From NCBI GenBank assembly GCA_034620365.1, contig JAQGEQ010000048.1, positions 1,922,001-1,986,000 on the forward strand: a stretch of 64,000 nucleotides of DNA, given 5' to 3'. The translations under genes and the position numbers were made by a program. This document shows positions 26,601-41,600 of the stretch, in pieces (position 1 is the stretch's first letter; each line of letters opens with the position of its first letter). The notes under the pieces are model-generated. The model had not been told where the DNA came from. It was given only the letters and a program-made list of their open reading frames with translations, and ran no database searches. The DNA comes from Pegea sp. RAD2-039 (lineage: Eukaryota; Chordata; Thaliacea; Salpida; Salpidae).

Positions 26601-29600
26601 TTATACTAAAACATTAAACTCACTAGTGGCACATTCTGTAAGACTTACAGAGTCTTTTTTCAAGTGAAAAACTAAAATAAAGACTAAAAACATTTTATAC
26701 TTTATTGTTGATTTCAGTTTTGAAAATATTATGAGTTTGCGATGCTTTTTAATGTACTGTAGTAGTATAATATTGTAAATTTGATTAATCCTTTGTGATA
26801 AGAATTCAATTATACTTTATTATAACTTTTCCTTTAATACATTCTACTTGAACAAAGTTTTTTTAAAGGTTTTACTTTTAAAAAAATTAGCTAGCCTATG
26901 CTTTGATTTATTAAATGTTTTATAACCGAGTGAAAATAGAGTCTTAAGAAAGATTTTCTTAGATTAACATATGTGGTTTCAATTTTGCTCAAATCTCTTC
27001 ATTAAAAGTTGCTCTTAATAGTAATACAAATATTTTCTAGTTTATTATACTTAATTGCATCGATATTTTGTATGTTATGCAAAAAGAAAGACATAATATT
27101 ATACTGTGTAAGGTTGATTTATCTACCACCAGTACTAAGATTAACAATAAACTAATTGTATAATTGATCGGTAACTATCAACCTTTATAAAAAATTTTCA
27201 AATTAAATCTTTGCCAAAAATTTTCACAGCTGTTTAAAAGTGACAGATAATTTTCCCAAAGTTCATTGAATCTTGTAAAAAGAAAGAAAAATATTTGACT
27301 TCCAGTCTCGATTTTCTATATTATGTTTGTATCTGAAATTATAAAAGAATTGATATTTCCAGAAATTAAAATATTATTTGTTGTTATTATCACGCTTTCA
27401 GTTTGAAAATGGGTGAACAAGCCAGCTCTTTTCATCTTTGATAACTAAACATTCACGAATTAAAACTTGAAATAAGTTAAAGGTGTAAAATAATAAGAAT
27501 ACGCCAAACATAAAGTTATGATAAATTTGTTTGTGTGTTCTAATTATAAATATAAAATTTTATTCAGGCATGATCTATATCCTCTGCTAGATTTGGTATT
27601 TCAAAAGTGTGAACTAGCTACTTGCACGCCAAGAGATCCTGCAGTATCAGGGGGTGGCTCAGATGTTCTATCTTCAGAATCTTTTAATGATGATATCGCC
27701 TGCTTTGCTCAACGGGTGAGTTCTATTTCTGTCAACATATCAAAATAAAAACATAATTTTAAATACAATGATTTTTACTGCAAAAACTTTGTTAAACAAT
27801 TGTTAAGTAAATTGGATTTTTGTCTGAGGGTATTAATTTTCATTATACGAATGATTCCGAAATATCATTTCATGCATAACTAAGCTGAAAGAATGGTTGC
27901 AAACAAAGTAGATTTTTCATTTCCTATTGTAGATTTACCAGCCATATAATTATAAAACCTCATAAGTAAAAAGGATTAGATCTTTTGTACCTGTAAACAA
28001 CCATTCAATTACACGATTAACAGCGAGATCTTCTATAGGTGTTTCCATGACAAGGAAAGGATGTTAAGGCTTTTCTGCATTTTCTTATTAGGTATACTTG
28101 TAAAAATCACTCTACAAATACTTGGGATTTGACTGATAGGCACGGGCTCGTTTGTCCAGTCCAAATGCTAGTTGAATGATAAGCCAGCCCATGAAAAGCG
28201 TAACTAAGTCCTACTGTAACCCATCCACGCGTGAAATCTGTAGCGCTTAAGCCTTTTACATATCTAGCATTGTCTTCGTTTATAAACTTTCATGGTCGAT
28301 ACTGCAATGTTTAACGTAACCAAGATTTAAATTAGTATATAATTGGTGTTAAATACAATAGACAAAAATATTTGAGCGTTAATGTTTTTTCAACGGCCAT
28401 ACCAAAATTTCAACAATTGATACTTCAATTTTATTAACTCATTTGACTTCTGATTTACATTTATATTGAAAGTAGTTCAAAATAAATACAAGTTTCACGA
28501 ACAAATTTCACTAAGATATATTAATTGTATAATTAACTTATTTATTGATTAAATTATCAATACAATTGCATTAAAACGTTTGAAGAAGTTAAGTATACAG
28601 AGGTTTTTTGATTTAAAAATTACCACAGAAAACATTGTAATGCAGTAGATTTATCGGACACTACTGATTTGTTAGTTCAAAAGTTAATGTTATTTTTTCA
28701 CTTGAAACTATCTACAAAAATCCATCAGCTTAACCGAGAACCAGTTTTAAAAACTTTACTTCATAGACAAGTAGCCCGTTCTGGATCGACTGGGCGACCA
28801 ATCATAGTTTGATGAACCAGCAAAAGAGTTTCAAGGGTTTTCCTAGTGTCAATCAGAGTTCAATTCACTCACAACCTATTGCCTTGTTTTGTAGTTTAAG
28901 CCACGAACGTTCAATTTTTCATTAGGCATATTTTTGTTTTCATTTTTGCTTTAGCTCTTTATGCAGAGATTTTAAAATGATCTCTTGTATATTTTGTGAC
29001 AAGACACAAACCACATGATAATGTTGAGCATTTTATTTTAAATCATGTAGTTTGGCGTATTGAAAACTTAATTTCTTCAAATATCACCTCAATCTTGATC
29101 ACGAGTATTTAAGTGACGAACGAAATTGAATTAAAAAATAAAATTACTAAATATATATTTGGTTTGTAGGTCCAGGAGGAAAACCGGTCTTGGAACTTCG
29201 ATACTAGTAATGAACTAGATAATTTGGTAAGAAATTATTTTATATAGTTTGAACTAGTCACTAAAAATTTTAAATTATTTGGTTGCAAAGCATTTAGTAT
29301 AAAAAATCAAAAATAAAGTTCTTAGAACAATTTCAGTACAAACAAAGTTATAAGCCAAGAGAAGTAGCAAACGAGAGAAATATTTTTACTATTAAATGGG
29401 AATCCCGGTGACTTTCAATTTGTTGCTATTTTGTTTTTATAACCACTTCATTCTTGTCTTTAATAGGTGTGTGCTCCTTTATATATTTCATCCAAAACTA
29501 GCCAGTTTGTGTTGTATTTTACATGTGCGTGCTTCTTCGCACATGCGTGGTAGCTTAGTGATTGTGATCACGTGATTGCAAATTCGTCGCCTTATCTTAC

Positions 29601-32600
29601 TCGTAAAATTACAAACAAGAAATTGCAAAGTGTTGAAGACAAAGATGGTTAAAAACAAAGCCGTAAAAAGGAGGCAGCCACATAAGTTATTCTGCTTATA
29701 TAGGGAGGTTTATTAGGAAAAACTCCTTTATAAAATTTGTTGTGTGGGAGAAGTAGAAAATAGTGAAAAAAAAGACGATAAACCAAGATTACGATTTACT
29801 TGCAACTGTTACCATCAAAGATGATAGCAGTTACTTATAATTACTACTTATTTTAAAGGTGTACAATTTTACTGATATATACGAAAAATTTATTTGTCAT
29901 CTTGCTGGAAAACCAAAATACTTAAGTAGCTTTGTCTTTTCAATTTATCGTTCTTTGTTCGCTTTTAGACTAACAACAGAACATATAAGGTAAATAGTGC
30001 AGAACTAGCGAAAGAAGTAATTACTCACAACTGAAAAAAAGAGGAATAAGGTTTGAATTTTGAACTACAATTTTTTCGGTGGATATTTCTTCTGACAATT
30101 GCATTCCAGTTAAACTATATTTTGTTTGTTGTAAAATTTCATTATTAACTGCTGTTTAATAGACTATATAAGAGATTAATTTCTTTGATGAGAGATCAAT
30201 ATAAAAAGCAGAAAACGTATGTCTGAAAGTAAAATCAATTAGTGTTTCCTGTCCAGGGTATTTAACAGAAAAATAAAGCAAGATTTTAATCAGTCGCAAG
30301 TTTATAAGGTCACCAAAATTGTTGCTAATAGCAGACGGCAAGTATATAAACAACCAAAAATGCCTATAAAGTTCGTTAAGTTTTTGCCTGTGTAATAGTA
30401 CCTCATGGACTGAGCAAGATCAGTAGAATCACGAACCAGTCTTTGGTAGTGTAGATCTACAAACGCTTGAATGGCATCAAAAAGAAAAAAGAAATACAAA
30501 AGAGCAAAAAGGTTTGTAAGGGGGTGGAAGCAGACGGTTTGGTGGTGGTCGTTCAATCTACAGATTTGCTCGTGTTAAGATAAATATTTGCTTGAAAACG
30601 AGATTTTGCTACGACCGCCTGCACTGACTTTCGCCATCGCTCTTGTTTCTTCTCGCATCTTTTGTAAATACTCAACTTTGATAACGAGTTTTGCTGATTA
30701 AGATTTCAAACGTCAGTTTTAAGATCCTATAGTTCAAGAATTTCAGAAGTTTTTTTTGAGTTAAGATGCCATGACGGTATCGTTGTCTCTTCGGCTTTAT
30801 TTTTGTAAGATGAAAATCTTAGTTTTCTTATTTTTCAAAAACTTGGGATTGCTTTGTCGGATTAGGGACATGACCATGATTTTATTTTGAAAGAGCTCGC
30901 ATGCCAACATTGTCCAATAGATTTAAATCTTACCCGAATAAGACCAACAATAAAAAGAGACTTACAAAAGACTTCTCTCAATCTAAGCTGGTATATTATA
31001 GAGAAAGGAAATAAGAAATATTTTTGACAAAATTTCGCTTACTTACTTCATTCCCTAGCATTTATTTTCAATAAAACTTTGCATACAAGAGCTGTAAACG
31101 TAACTAAAAGACTTTTTAAGGAAAACAATGTACAATAGAGTTGTAGATCAGCTTACAATTAATTTTACTTCTTTAAAAAATTGTAAACCTTAACATCTCC
31201 GATATATTTTATGTGAACATATTAATAAAATGTGACCGGTTAACGAAAAACTCAGTTTTTAATCACAGTTTGTTTATATAATAAAACTTTTGACATCATA
31301 CAAGTCTAACAGTATTAATAGTATTAGTAACAGTTTTATAGTTTTATATCCATCGATTTCATGTAATTTAGAGTGATTTTATGTTAAAGTTTATTAATTT
31401 TTTACATAAAAATCAAATTTATATTTAAAAAGTAGTCATCACGATTTTAAATTAGATGATTTTTTTGCGTTGAATAGTCTTAAATAACAATGTTGGTTAA
31501 CTAAATTAATGCAAATAAATCATTAAGTTTGAGAATGTTTTTCTTTTTCAGATGATATTAGCAATCCAAGTTCTACGATTTCATTTGCTAGAACTAGAGA
31601 AGGTCAGTTAATATTTTGATTAATTACAAAGGTAACTGTATAGAATTTTCGAATGGTGAGTCGTTTATACTATAAAAAATGTCAAACAATTTCTCGAAAA
31701 TTGTTAGTTTTTTATTTGAAACTAATAAAAATATTTGTTTTCAATCTTGTAGTTATTTAAATTGAGAAAAAGTTTACAAAATAAATGGCAGATACGCCAA
31801 CGAGGTTTAGGGTTAATCGTAACCCTATATTCAATGACCAACAGGTACATGAACTTTGTCAAAACTTTACCTCCCGCTACATTAACTGCCTGAAGGGAAA
31901 AATGCCGATTGATCTGGTAAATGATGAACGAACTGATGGAGCAGCATCGGTTAAAATGGATATGTCTCATGAAAAAGGAACGTCCTCAGTACCATCCTCA
32001 TCTGGCTTGGGACCAGGCCATTCCAGTGAGCAGGTGAAGCCTTGGTTTCAATTTTGTGTCGTGTTAGATAAGCAGTGAAAATTTGAATTTTTGGAAAAAA
32101 ATTAAAAATTTATGGAATTTTTGTGGATGCAATTTTCTTAATGCTTACTGAAATAATATGATCTGACTTCCTAAAAGTACTTAATCGGTTTCATTTTGAT
32201 TGATAGAGCACAGTGTGATTTCAAGAAATTACCCTAACGAATAAGCTCATTAAAACAATTTAAAGAGTTAGCCACAGTTTACACGCAACTTATTATTTAA
32301 TCATAGCAACCCAAAAGAAGCTGTTATATTTTTTAAGTAATTTACCAAGTATGAAATTTAAATCTCAATACTGAATGTTAAAAAGCTTTTTAGCTAATCA
32401 AGCGATTATATAAAACGCTTAAGGGTAATAGATTATGAGAATGTGTTAATGTTAGCACTTTACCGCATTTTTGAAAGTTATGATGGTGCAAGGATTAGCA
32501 TTTAGGTTTATGGTAACATATATCACGTATGTCAAGTTGGTTTAAAGATAATTAAACCAATATTACAATTCCGTTACTATTAAGCTGTTATGATTTCGCT

Positions 32601-35600
32601 TATAAGCTACATTAAGCTTTTTATCGCTGGTATAGCCGAACACAAGTCATCAAATTAAGCCTCTATCACAACACAAAAACATTGATTATATGTATTAAAA
32701 CAATGATTTTTCAGAAAGTTTAATTAGTCCTATTTCTTACGTCTTTAGTTACTTTAAAGATGATATTTTGTTGAATTAAATCTTAGGTTTCGTTTGTTAG
32801 CTACTTTTAAGCTTTAAAATCAATTGAAATAATCCAAAAAACCACCAACCATCAAATAGCTTAACTTTATTTGTTTTAAGCACTAAAAGCACAGTGTTTA
32901 GCTTACCAACTGTAGCGATAATTCTTCAAAGTTCTTTTTAAAATCGTGGCTAGCAGTGATTTTATATGTAGATACAGCTGGTTGTTATCAAGCGTTGTGG
33001 TCAAAATATCAAATAACATCATCAAAGTAAAATAAGAGTCTGTTTGAAATTTACTCTTTAATTAAGATATCTTTTGTTGACTCTTGTATATATTATTTGA
33101 AACATTTACCACTCACATTGAAGGTATTGAAAACTACATATGATTTAAGTATTCATCTAGGAATATCAAAAACACAAATTTAGAATGATAGATTTGTTTA
33201 ATATTTAAATAGTTGTTGAGTATAAGAACTGAGTTTCGTATTTTGAAAAACAGCAAATTAAAAGTTAAACTGGCATAAGCTGTAAAACGTAGGTGACAAG
33301 ATGAAACATTAATAATAAATTACTCGTGAAACACACGGTTACACAATATCAACTAAACTATTCGAAGTCTAGATAATTCATTTAGATAAATGCAGTTTTA
33401 GCAGATGGCTTGATTGAGTGATGCTTGAGTTTCTGATTTTAAGCCTATTCAAATCTTAGTTAGTCGAATATTTCATTTATTTTTGTTTATTGTATTTAGT
33501 TTTATGGTTTAAGTAAATAATTTAAATATTTAGAAGCTGGAAGAAATCTTCAATTCGTGAATTTAAACGAATAGGTTAAATAAGAATTTGGAAATTCTTT
33601 AAGTTCTTGTCATGAAAGAAGATAATAAACTAAAAACTGTTGTGGATTGTTTTGTACCATTGCATCTGACTGACCAGCTTTAAAAACAAATGATTTTTAT
33701 TGATGAAATTTTAGTCCAAGCTAGTCACACTTTTAGCTATAATTGTCATGTTCAAAGTTTTACATAAACATATGGCCGACTAATTTTGCGTCACTACAGG
33801 CTACATGAAATAACAAAAAAACATTTCTTTATTCTAAAAATCAGGTTAACAAGCTTGAAAATAAGTAAAATATTTAATTAATTTATATTTTTGTAAGCGT
33901 AACCTTCTTACTCAAGTTTCTACTTCTACATTTTTAATTTGCTTTAAACGAAAGGTATCCTGAAGACGTAATAAAGCTAGCAAACATTTTTCATCCCCCT
34001 ATCCAATAAGTTAAGCCGTTCATCGAATAAGAATAAAAAATGTTGACCTCAAAAAAGGGAAAATAAAGTTGAAATACTTCAAATTGAACAGCTATTGGTT
34101 ACTTATTACCTGTTTTTATGAGCGATCTTTTATAAGTGCTCTATGATGAGAATAGCCATCAAAGTTGACTGACAGATACGTTACAATGATTATAAATACA
34201 TTTATCATTCCATTATATGTGTTTTGCTTGTTTGAACCGGCTGTGTACGTGACAACTTCAATTTTTTCTTCAAATTCACCTGAAATTCAATTGAGGTCGT
34301 TAAGAGGTTGAGTAGCTCCATGATAAGCATTTAATTTGTATTTTCATCTATATTCTTCCAGCTAGGAACTATTTTAAAACTCTTGTTTTAACAGATGCAA
34401 CTTTTAGTTTAGTTATGCCATCAGAGCCAATCAATTACAACATTTTTGTACTTGCTTCATAGCCCAAATTTGTTGTGGTATTTTAATTCTTACAAATTCA
34501 AACCAAATTTAACATTTTAGATTGATATCCATTTAGTCGATTTTTAATTCAGATTGACGTTTTAAGAAATCGGTTTAATCTTGTAAGCTTCTTTACTTTA
34601 TTTGTGTCTATCCATCTTTTATGTCTTAATCTGAGCATAAAAATATTTACAAGTTCTTCTATATTATCGCCTATTAACAGCGTATTGTTGGTCAACTAAA
34701 CAAACTTTTACCGAGTCTATACTCGTTTTTACTCTCAAATTTTAATCATTAATAACATAACTTTACAGATTTGTCCGCATACCGCCCCATTTGATTGGCA
34801 TTTGGTTAGTGATTTGCTCATACATTACAGTTTTGATAGAAAAAGTGAAGATAATTTCATAAGACTCTCATTAAATGATTAAAACATTGTCGATAATGGT
34901 TTCTAGTAATATACTATAGTGGGACCGCAAAAAGTAAATATTTGGTCTTTATCTAGTGTGCTAAAAACTCACCCAATATTCGGGTTGAACATTTTTATTT
35001 ACGTTTGGTTACCCTCAAATCAATCTGTCTCGGGCTCATTCAGAGGCCTCGGGGATAACAATGAAATGTCAGCGGCTATCTACCCGCATTTGCTGGGCTT
35101 TCTTTCGTTTTCTTATCTGAGCTGGTGTTGTCCATACAGCTGTAAATCTTCATATAACCGTGAAGCGATAGGTTTCGAAGAAAAAAGATTGGGAACATTT
35201 TCTGTTGTTTTCTTATCCATGACTGATATAGTTGCATGATATGAGTTACTTTTTATTCTTTTTTCGTCACCAGTAGTATTTACTTGATGAATAATCCCAT
35301 AAGCTTCTGTTATCATTCTAAACAATTTTTTTATTGAAATTAAAATTATCTGCAAAAATATCAGATGTAGAAAACTCAATAGGAAGTAAATATTTTTTAC
35401 TAATCCTATTTAATTTATAAAAAACTTCTAAGAGATGATCAATTACATTTCAACAGATTTGATGCAAAACTCTTTTCAATATAAAATTTAAATCTTTAAA
35501 ATAAAGTCACCTCGCTGTTTTAAAAATTGAAAAATCTGATTATATGGATTAAACAAAACTTTATTCATTCACAGAAAAAATCAACATTTTTATTTACTTA

Positions 35601-38600
35601 TTTTAATTTTCAGATTAAATTCTAACCATTTTTTACAGTTGTTTTTTTATCAGCAACATAGATTTTTATCAAATATTTAAGGTGTTCTTAAAGTTGCCTA
35701 AAAGCTTGATAATATCCCTCATAGTTTAGTTATATTAAATCGTGAAGTTTTGTTTATTATGCTGATAACAAACTTGCAACCAAACATTGAAAATTTTTCA
35801 GCATTCGAAAGAAAGTTTGATATTGTAATATCGCAAGCGATACAGTTGGCTCTTTCATAGCTGCAAAAATCATCTCTATAGAAATAGCTTTAATTCATTT
35901 TTCGCCCTCTTTATTATTAACAGTTGTATATACTAAGTTAGAATATTAATCAGTTGTATAGTTGTTTATACTACAAAACGTCATATTGTAAGCCCTATGA
36001 ATTTTTGGCTTCGATTTTTGATTCTGTTAGATAACTTTATTGTCTGTTAAACATCGCAAAGTGTTTTTTATTTAAATTTTTTCATGAAAAAGTTTGTTTT
36101 TACTATTCAAATAATTTTCTGAATTTTAAATGTTTTCAAATAATTATAATCCTGTTAAAAACAAGAACAAAAAAGTTCAGTTAGAATCAAGTAACCATTA
36201 AGATTTGAATAATAGAACTTTAATACGATAGCTTAACATAAAAAACTGATTATTAATTATTAAGAAATAATTACTATGAAATATAAAAGAAAAAAAGTGA
36301 AAATTTTGAGAACTGAGATTCTTTAAAGTTAAAAAAATCCTCATCAAATGAGTTTGGGATTACTATTTTATAGAAGTAGCTCAAGTTAGCTTTATGGTGT
36401 ATGCGCTTGAAGGCTGCCATAAAAATATCTGATCGGTTATTGTTTTTAAACTTTAATGCAAGTAGAAAAGAAGTCAAATTTGAGAAAACTTGACTTTTAG
36501 TATTTTAGAACTATTTTTATAAGCATTTAGTTCTCATCAGAAAGTTTACTAATAAAAAGTCATTACATCATATAAATATGTCATCTTTGGCATGAATAAA
36601 TGAAGATAATCGACATAACACTTTAGATCTACTTTAAACGTTTTATTAAAGTGTTTTATGACAAAAGAAGACTAGTAAGTCGATTATAATGCAATGTCTG
36701 ATGATTTATGAACTAAAATTGAAAAAATTTCAACGCCTTACGACTGATTCAATCGATAGTATTCACTCGTTGATGGATCACATGGTGGTTTGATTCTAGC
36801 AGTCGCGTGTGTATCAAGCAAATCTGATGCAAGCTTACTAAGCGTGTATGCGTACAAAGATGAGCAGAAAAGTTTGCAAAGACTTTTCGAAGCCAGTTGT
36901 CTTAAAATAATACTTGTAGCTTTACTCAGCTATCATTAGCTCTTTAACCTGTTCTGCCACACACACCATCGCGCACGCACACACACGACTGAGTGTGTAT
37001 GTGAGTAAAATAGCTAAAAGAAGACGGAGATAAACCTCATGTATTATTCAGCACGGAAGCTGATCCCACGTTGCATTCCTATATTATTCTCTCCGTTCAA
37101 TCGTACTATCGTAGAAAGTTGCACCTACTTTTCCTTATGTGATATAGACATTTAAAGCAAAAATTATTTCTGGTTCATAGACAGAATAAAAACAGTAAGT
37201 AGTACATTAGAAGGTTAAGCTCATAAAATCCATTTTTATCAAAATAAACTAATATCTGCAACATAGATAAAAATAAACTAGTGGAAAAAATGTGTTCGTT
37301 ACAAATTGAAAGCTTGTTTATAGGTATTGTGGTGAAACTTCTGTTTATTATTTTACCATAAAAAATGTAGCTTAAATGGTTGGCCGTTAAACCACCAATT
37401 CCGCTCATAAGAGCCAGAAGCAGATGAATAAAATATTAACAAATACATAACTAAATATTTCATAGCAGTTATTTACATCGTCATCAAGTTGTTTAAGTTC
37501 CGGTGGTATGATTACATCACCTTTTTGTTTTTGATTGTTTTTTATAAATGCAGAAAATGAAGAATTTACTTTTTTTTGTTCAAAATATCATTAATGTTTA
37601 CCAACAAATCACAGAAATGCTTTTGTTTATAAAAGTCCTATCAATAAATAATGATAAATTCTACGCAAGACCAATTTATACAGCAAACATTCTATATATT
37701 TTTTGAAGCTAAAAATTAAATTTCATAACGCATATAATTATGGTTATTTGTAAGCTGGTAGTCTTATATACCGAATGATCTTTAATTGCTTCAGTTTATT
37801 CTATACATTAAATCTTTCTATGTTATCATTTGTAAGCCAGAGTTTAAACTGTTAAGAGTTTAATTGTAAAATCTTAATAAATGTATAAAAGATATAAAAA
37901 GAATTTGTAGACGATTGAATTTGTTTGTTTTTTAACTTTTTTGAACTGTCAATTGATGTATAAAGGTAAACATAGTTTTAAAATGTTGATAAAAAGAAAT
38001 AACTAAAAAAGTCATGAGCTTCGATTCAATGAAATTGTTTAACTGAATACGCAACATAAAAATATGTAGAACAAAACTTTGAACAAACAATCAGACAGAG
38101 TCTAGAAAAAAAGTAAACCCAAAAGCAAACCTGAAAATGAAGAATTATTGATTCTGCATCATTTTCTAAGCCGCACATGACTAGGCAAACCAAATACAAA
38201 CACATTGTCACACCAGCTAGCTCTTCATACGAATAACGAAACAAAAAGTTAGTAAACGTGTCATAAGACGCTATCATTAACAACACTACACCTATCTTAG
38301 CAATATTTGTTTGTCTCTAGGCTCAAATACTTGTGTGCTAAACAATTAAATTAAGCAATATTGTTCATTAGAGCACCGTCATACTTTATATCGTTTATTA
38401 TAAGCTCACCAAGCTCGATATAAGCCGTTTCATTCTGCATCAATTGGATTATAGCTGAATGTCTACTAAAAATAATGTGATAAGAAGATAATGTCATAAT
38501 TTCAATAAGAAGACATGTTTTATGATATTCATAGTGAATTTTTGAAATTGAACATTTTTAAAGAACTTTTAAACAAAGATAACGTTTCTGTAGAATCTTT

Positions 38601-41600
38601 AGTTGTTATTTAAATGTTGATAAAACTTGTTTACCACTTATAAAAGTTATGAGCGATGGTTTACTTGCAGTTTATTTGTAGGTTATAAAGTGTAAAACTT
38701 GACACTGTAAGGCGACAGATATTTTTGTTTAAAGTCTCAGTTGTACTAAATCTTTAAGCTAATTAATACTTTTTTTAAAGGCAGATAGAAAATTGTTCTA
38801 ATAACATTAGAGCTTCACGTTATTGAAAGAACTGTAAATAGTTTGATTGATGACAATTGACAAGTCATTTGTAAGTTTTTTCAGCTATTTCATGGCTATT
38901 TAACAAAGAGCGATGATTTTAATAATAAATGAGTAGATTCTTTTTACATCCAATAAAAAGGATACTTAAAATGATAAGTTTGTTCTGTAGTCAACTAACG
39001 GCTACCATATTTAAAGGATTAAAAAGTAGTTTTCATATCTAGGGTTACAAAACTCTATGATTATTGAATATAAGTTCAACATCAGTTTTGACTGGCCTTT
39101 AAGTGTTTATTAGCTGTTTTGATGAGCAGAATTAAAAAAAGTTTTATCTGAAGATTTTTTTCTGACATATTTTTGGTTGAGCAAAAATTAAAATGAATAA
39201 GATAGAAGAATTGTTCAGTTAAGTTAATCAATTAACATATCAAAGTCAATTTTTCGAATATAAAGTTTACACTTGATACTAAACTTTAAAATTTCAGTTT
39301 TCATATCACTCAAGTGATATATTTTTTGAACTATTATATTTTGCATAACGTTTTAATCAAATCATCTGAAATAAAAGAAATATTTAAAGTGTACACACAT
39401 TTTTTATAGCATAAAAATATAAATCAAATCAAAAAGAAGAAAATAAAAGTTTTATAAGTTGAATGATGCATACAACTAGAGTTTCGAAAGCTTTGTTGAA
39501 ATACAAATAATTATATTAAATATGACTGTAGTTCAAATGTCTTAGTTTTTTTAGTTTATATAATAAATGACTATAATATTAATATTTTCTATTAGTATCA
39601 CATAACTAATTTTGATTTTTCAATTCTAGCAGGCATACTTTGACCAACAAGGACACCAATCAGCAGTCCCACATGGAGGAGCCCCTGACCATATGTCACA
39701 GCAAACCATGATGCGAAGTTCAAGTACAGGAGCTGGCCACCATGTTCCAAACAATCAGCAAGCTCCCAACAGTGTAAACCAGCAACCAATCGGTACACAT
39801 CTTTCTCAGCAAAACACACAAGTTCAAAATCAAAGAACAACTCCATGTCACCCATCACAAGCCGCAGATGCTTCTAGTCCTACTGGTTTGTAAATTTTTG
39901 AGGTTTTGGTCGAATATATTTCATTATTCTGTAGACACAATATAATTAATTCGCAAATGAACGCTTTGCTTGAAATTTTCAACAAAATGAACCATCTTAA
40001 AGGTGATAGAAAATACATATTAGTTTAGTATATCCTAATTTACTTGTGGTCAATTATGCAAAGTAAATAAATATTAAACATTTAAAAAAGCATCACTAAA
40101 AAAGTTTTAATGACTATGTAAAGTTCAACAGATATTTGATTCCAGTTTAAACAAAATTATATTGAGTTTTTGGTCAATCAAATACTTATTCCAATCAAGC
40201 TTTTCGATAAATAAAATGTAAAGGAATCTCTTTCGGTAATTTTGTTTAATTTCAAATCAAACTAATTAGAAAACTGGCAGCTACCACAAACACCTGAACT
40301 GTATTACTTGAGTTAAAATTCTAATTACATTTTCGACATTTTCCTTTAATTTTGCCAGAAAAAGATATTTGGCTGGTATGTGACAGGTTTTTGAACGAGA
40401 TTTGATTTGTAGTTGGTTGTTGTGGTTTTTGGATGTAGGTAGTACTTAAAAGTTTACATGCTTATAAGACTGAGGAATCTGCATAATCTGCGTCCTCTCT
40501 AACTCAGTGCGCCGCCGAACGTTCGATTCACATTTAGTCACGAAATCAATAAAACTCATCAATATTTGACGATTCGTAGCTCTGGGATCTGTACTTCTCA
40601 TACAATCCTCCTCAACTATTTGGCTCATCTTGTCGACTGACAACAAAGTTTATTTTCCTACATTCCGCTATTTGCGTCCTTTTATTGTAACAAATACTGA
40701 CATCTCAGAGCTTGATAATGACATACGGCTGTGTGATGGAATCAATCCGTCTATTCTCTTAATAGAGTCCCAAGAGATTCACAATTTGACGTCAGTTAGT
40801 TTTTTGATGTTCTGGACTGAGTACATTAGTACCTGTGATAGTAATAATATTTTCACTTACCAGACATAAAAAAAGGAATAAATTCTGATTGATAATTAGT
40901 TATCACTAGTTTATGTTTAAACTCAAATCTCTTATTTCTTACAAATATATTTATATTATAAATCGAACTTATTTAAGTAAGATGCCTTAAAATCTAACAT
41001 TAAAGCAGTAACTTATAAAACTTTAAATTGAGTTTCTTAAAAGTAAATATGTATTGTTCAAAGATGTATTGACTAACATTTACAACTACTTAAGGTATAT
41101 CTTTATTTTAAAATCTATTTTTCGACTTTGCAATTGACCTCTACTGTTTTAAAATAGCTTGACTTTAAAAAACTTTAAAATTAAGCTAAAAGTAAGAAAA
41201 GGGTTTGTACAATTTTATTATCTTAATATTCTTGAGCTTTTTACACAATCGGTTGTGGAAGTTAAAACGTGTTTTTATATCTAACATAAAATATGTAAAG
41301 TTCTCACTGCAAGTTGATCGAGTAATCCCAAAACATATATCAAGTTTATATATTCAACAACTGCTGAGTATTGTTTTGTATGTAAGCCCATCGGTTTAGT
41401 ATCGGTCTATTGCAAGAAAAGTAATTCACAAATAATTTATGTGTTACTAGTATCAACAAATGAGATGTATACTAAAAGAATCTATAAGGAATCTATATGT
41501 TTATAAGTGATGAAACTGAATTTTATCGAGTTAAAAGATTATGTTTCACAGCTTTGTCTAATAATTTTTTGTTCATCTTATTTATTTTATACTTAAAATA

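Noticed and set aside
27518..27567. ATG-started extension upstream of Meis exon 3 ([12 protein letters not shown]...)
   Set aside because: It is joined to exon 3 across a good TTATTCAG acceptor; exon 2 fits the phase and the conserved KDAIY-x-H junction, so this is intron.
34919..35239. 106-residue plus-strand frame in Meis intron 6
   Set aside because: Start is not ATG, no recognised motif, and no phase-compatible splice sites at both ends; composition alone is not enough.
38026..38286. Hydrophobic minus-strand frame of about 86 residues in Meis intron 6
   Set aside because: Rich in Phe, Leu, Cys and Tyr as expected for AT-rich antisense; no family resemblance and no clear splice partners.
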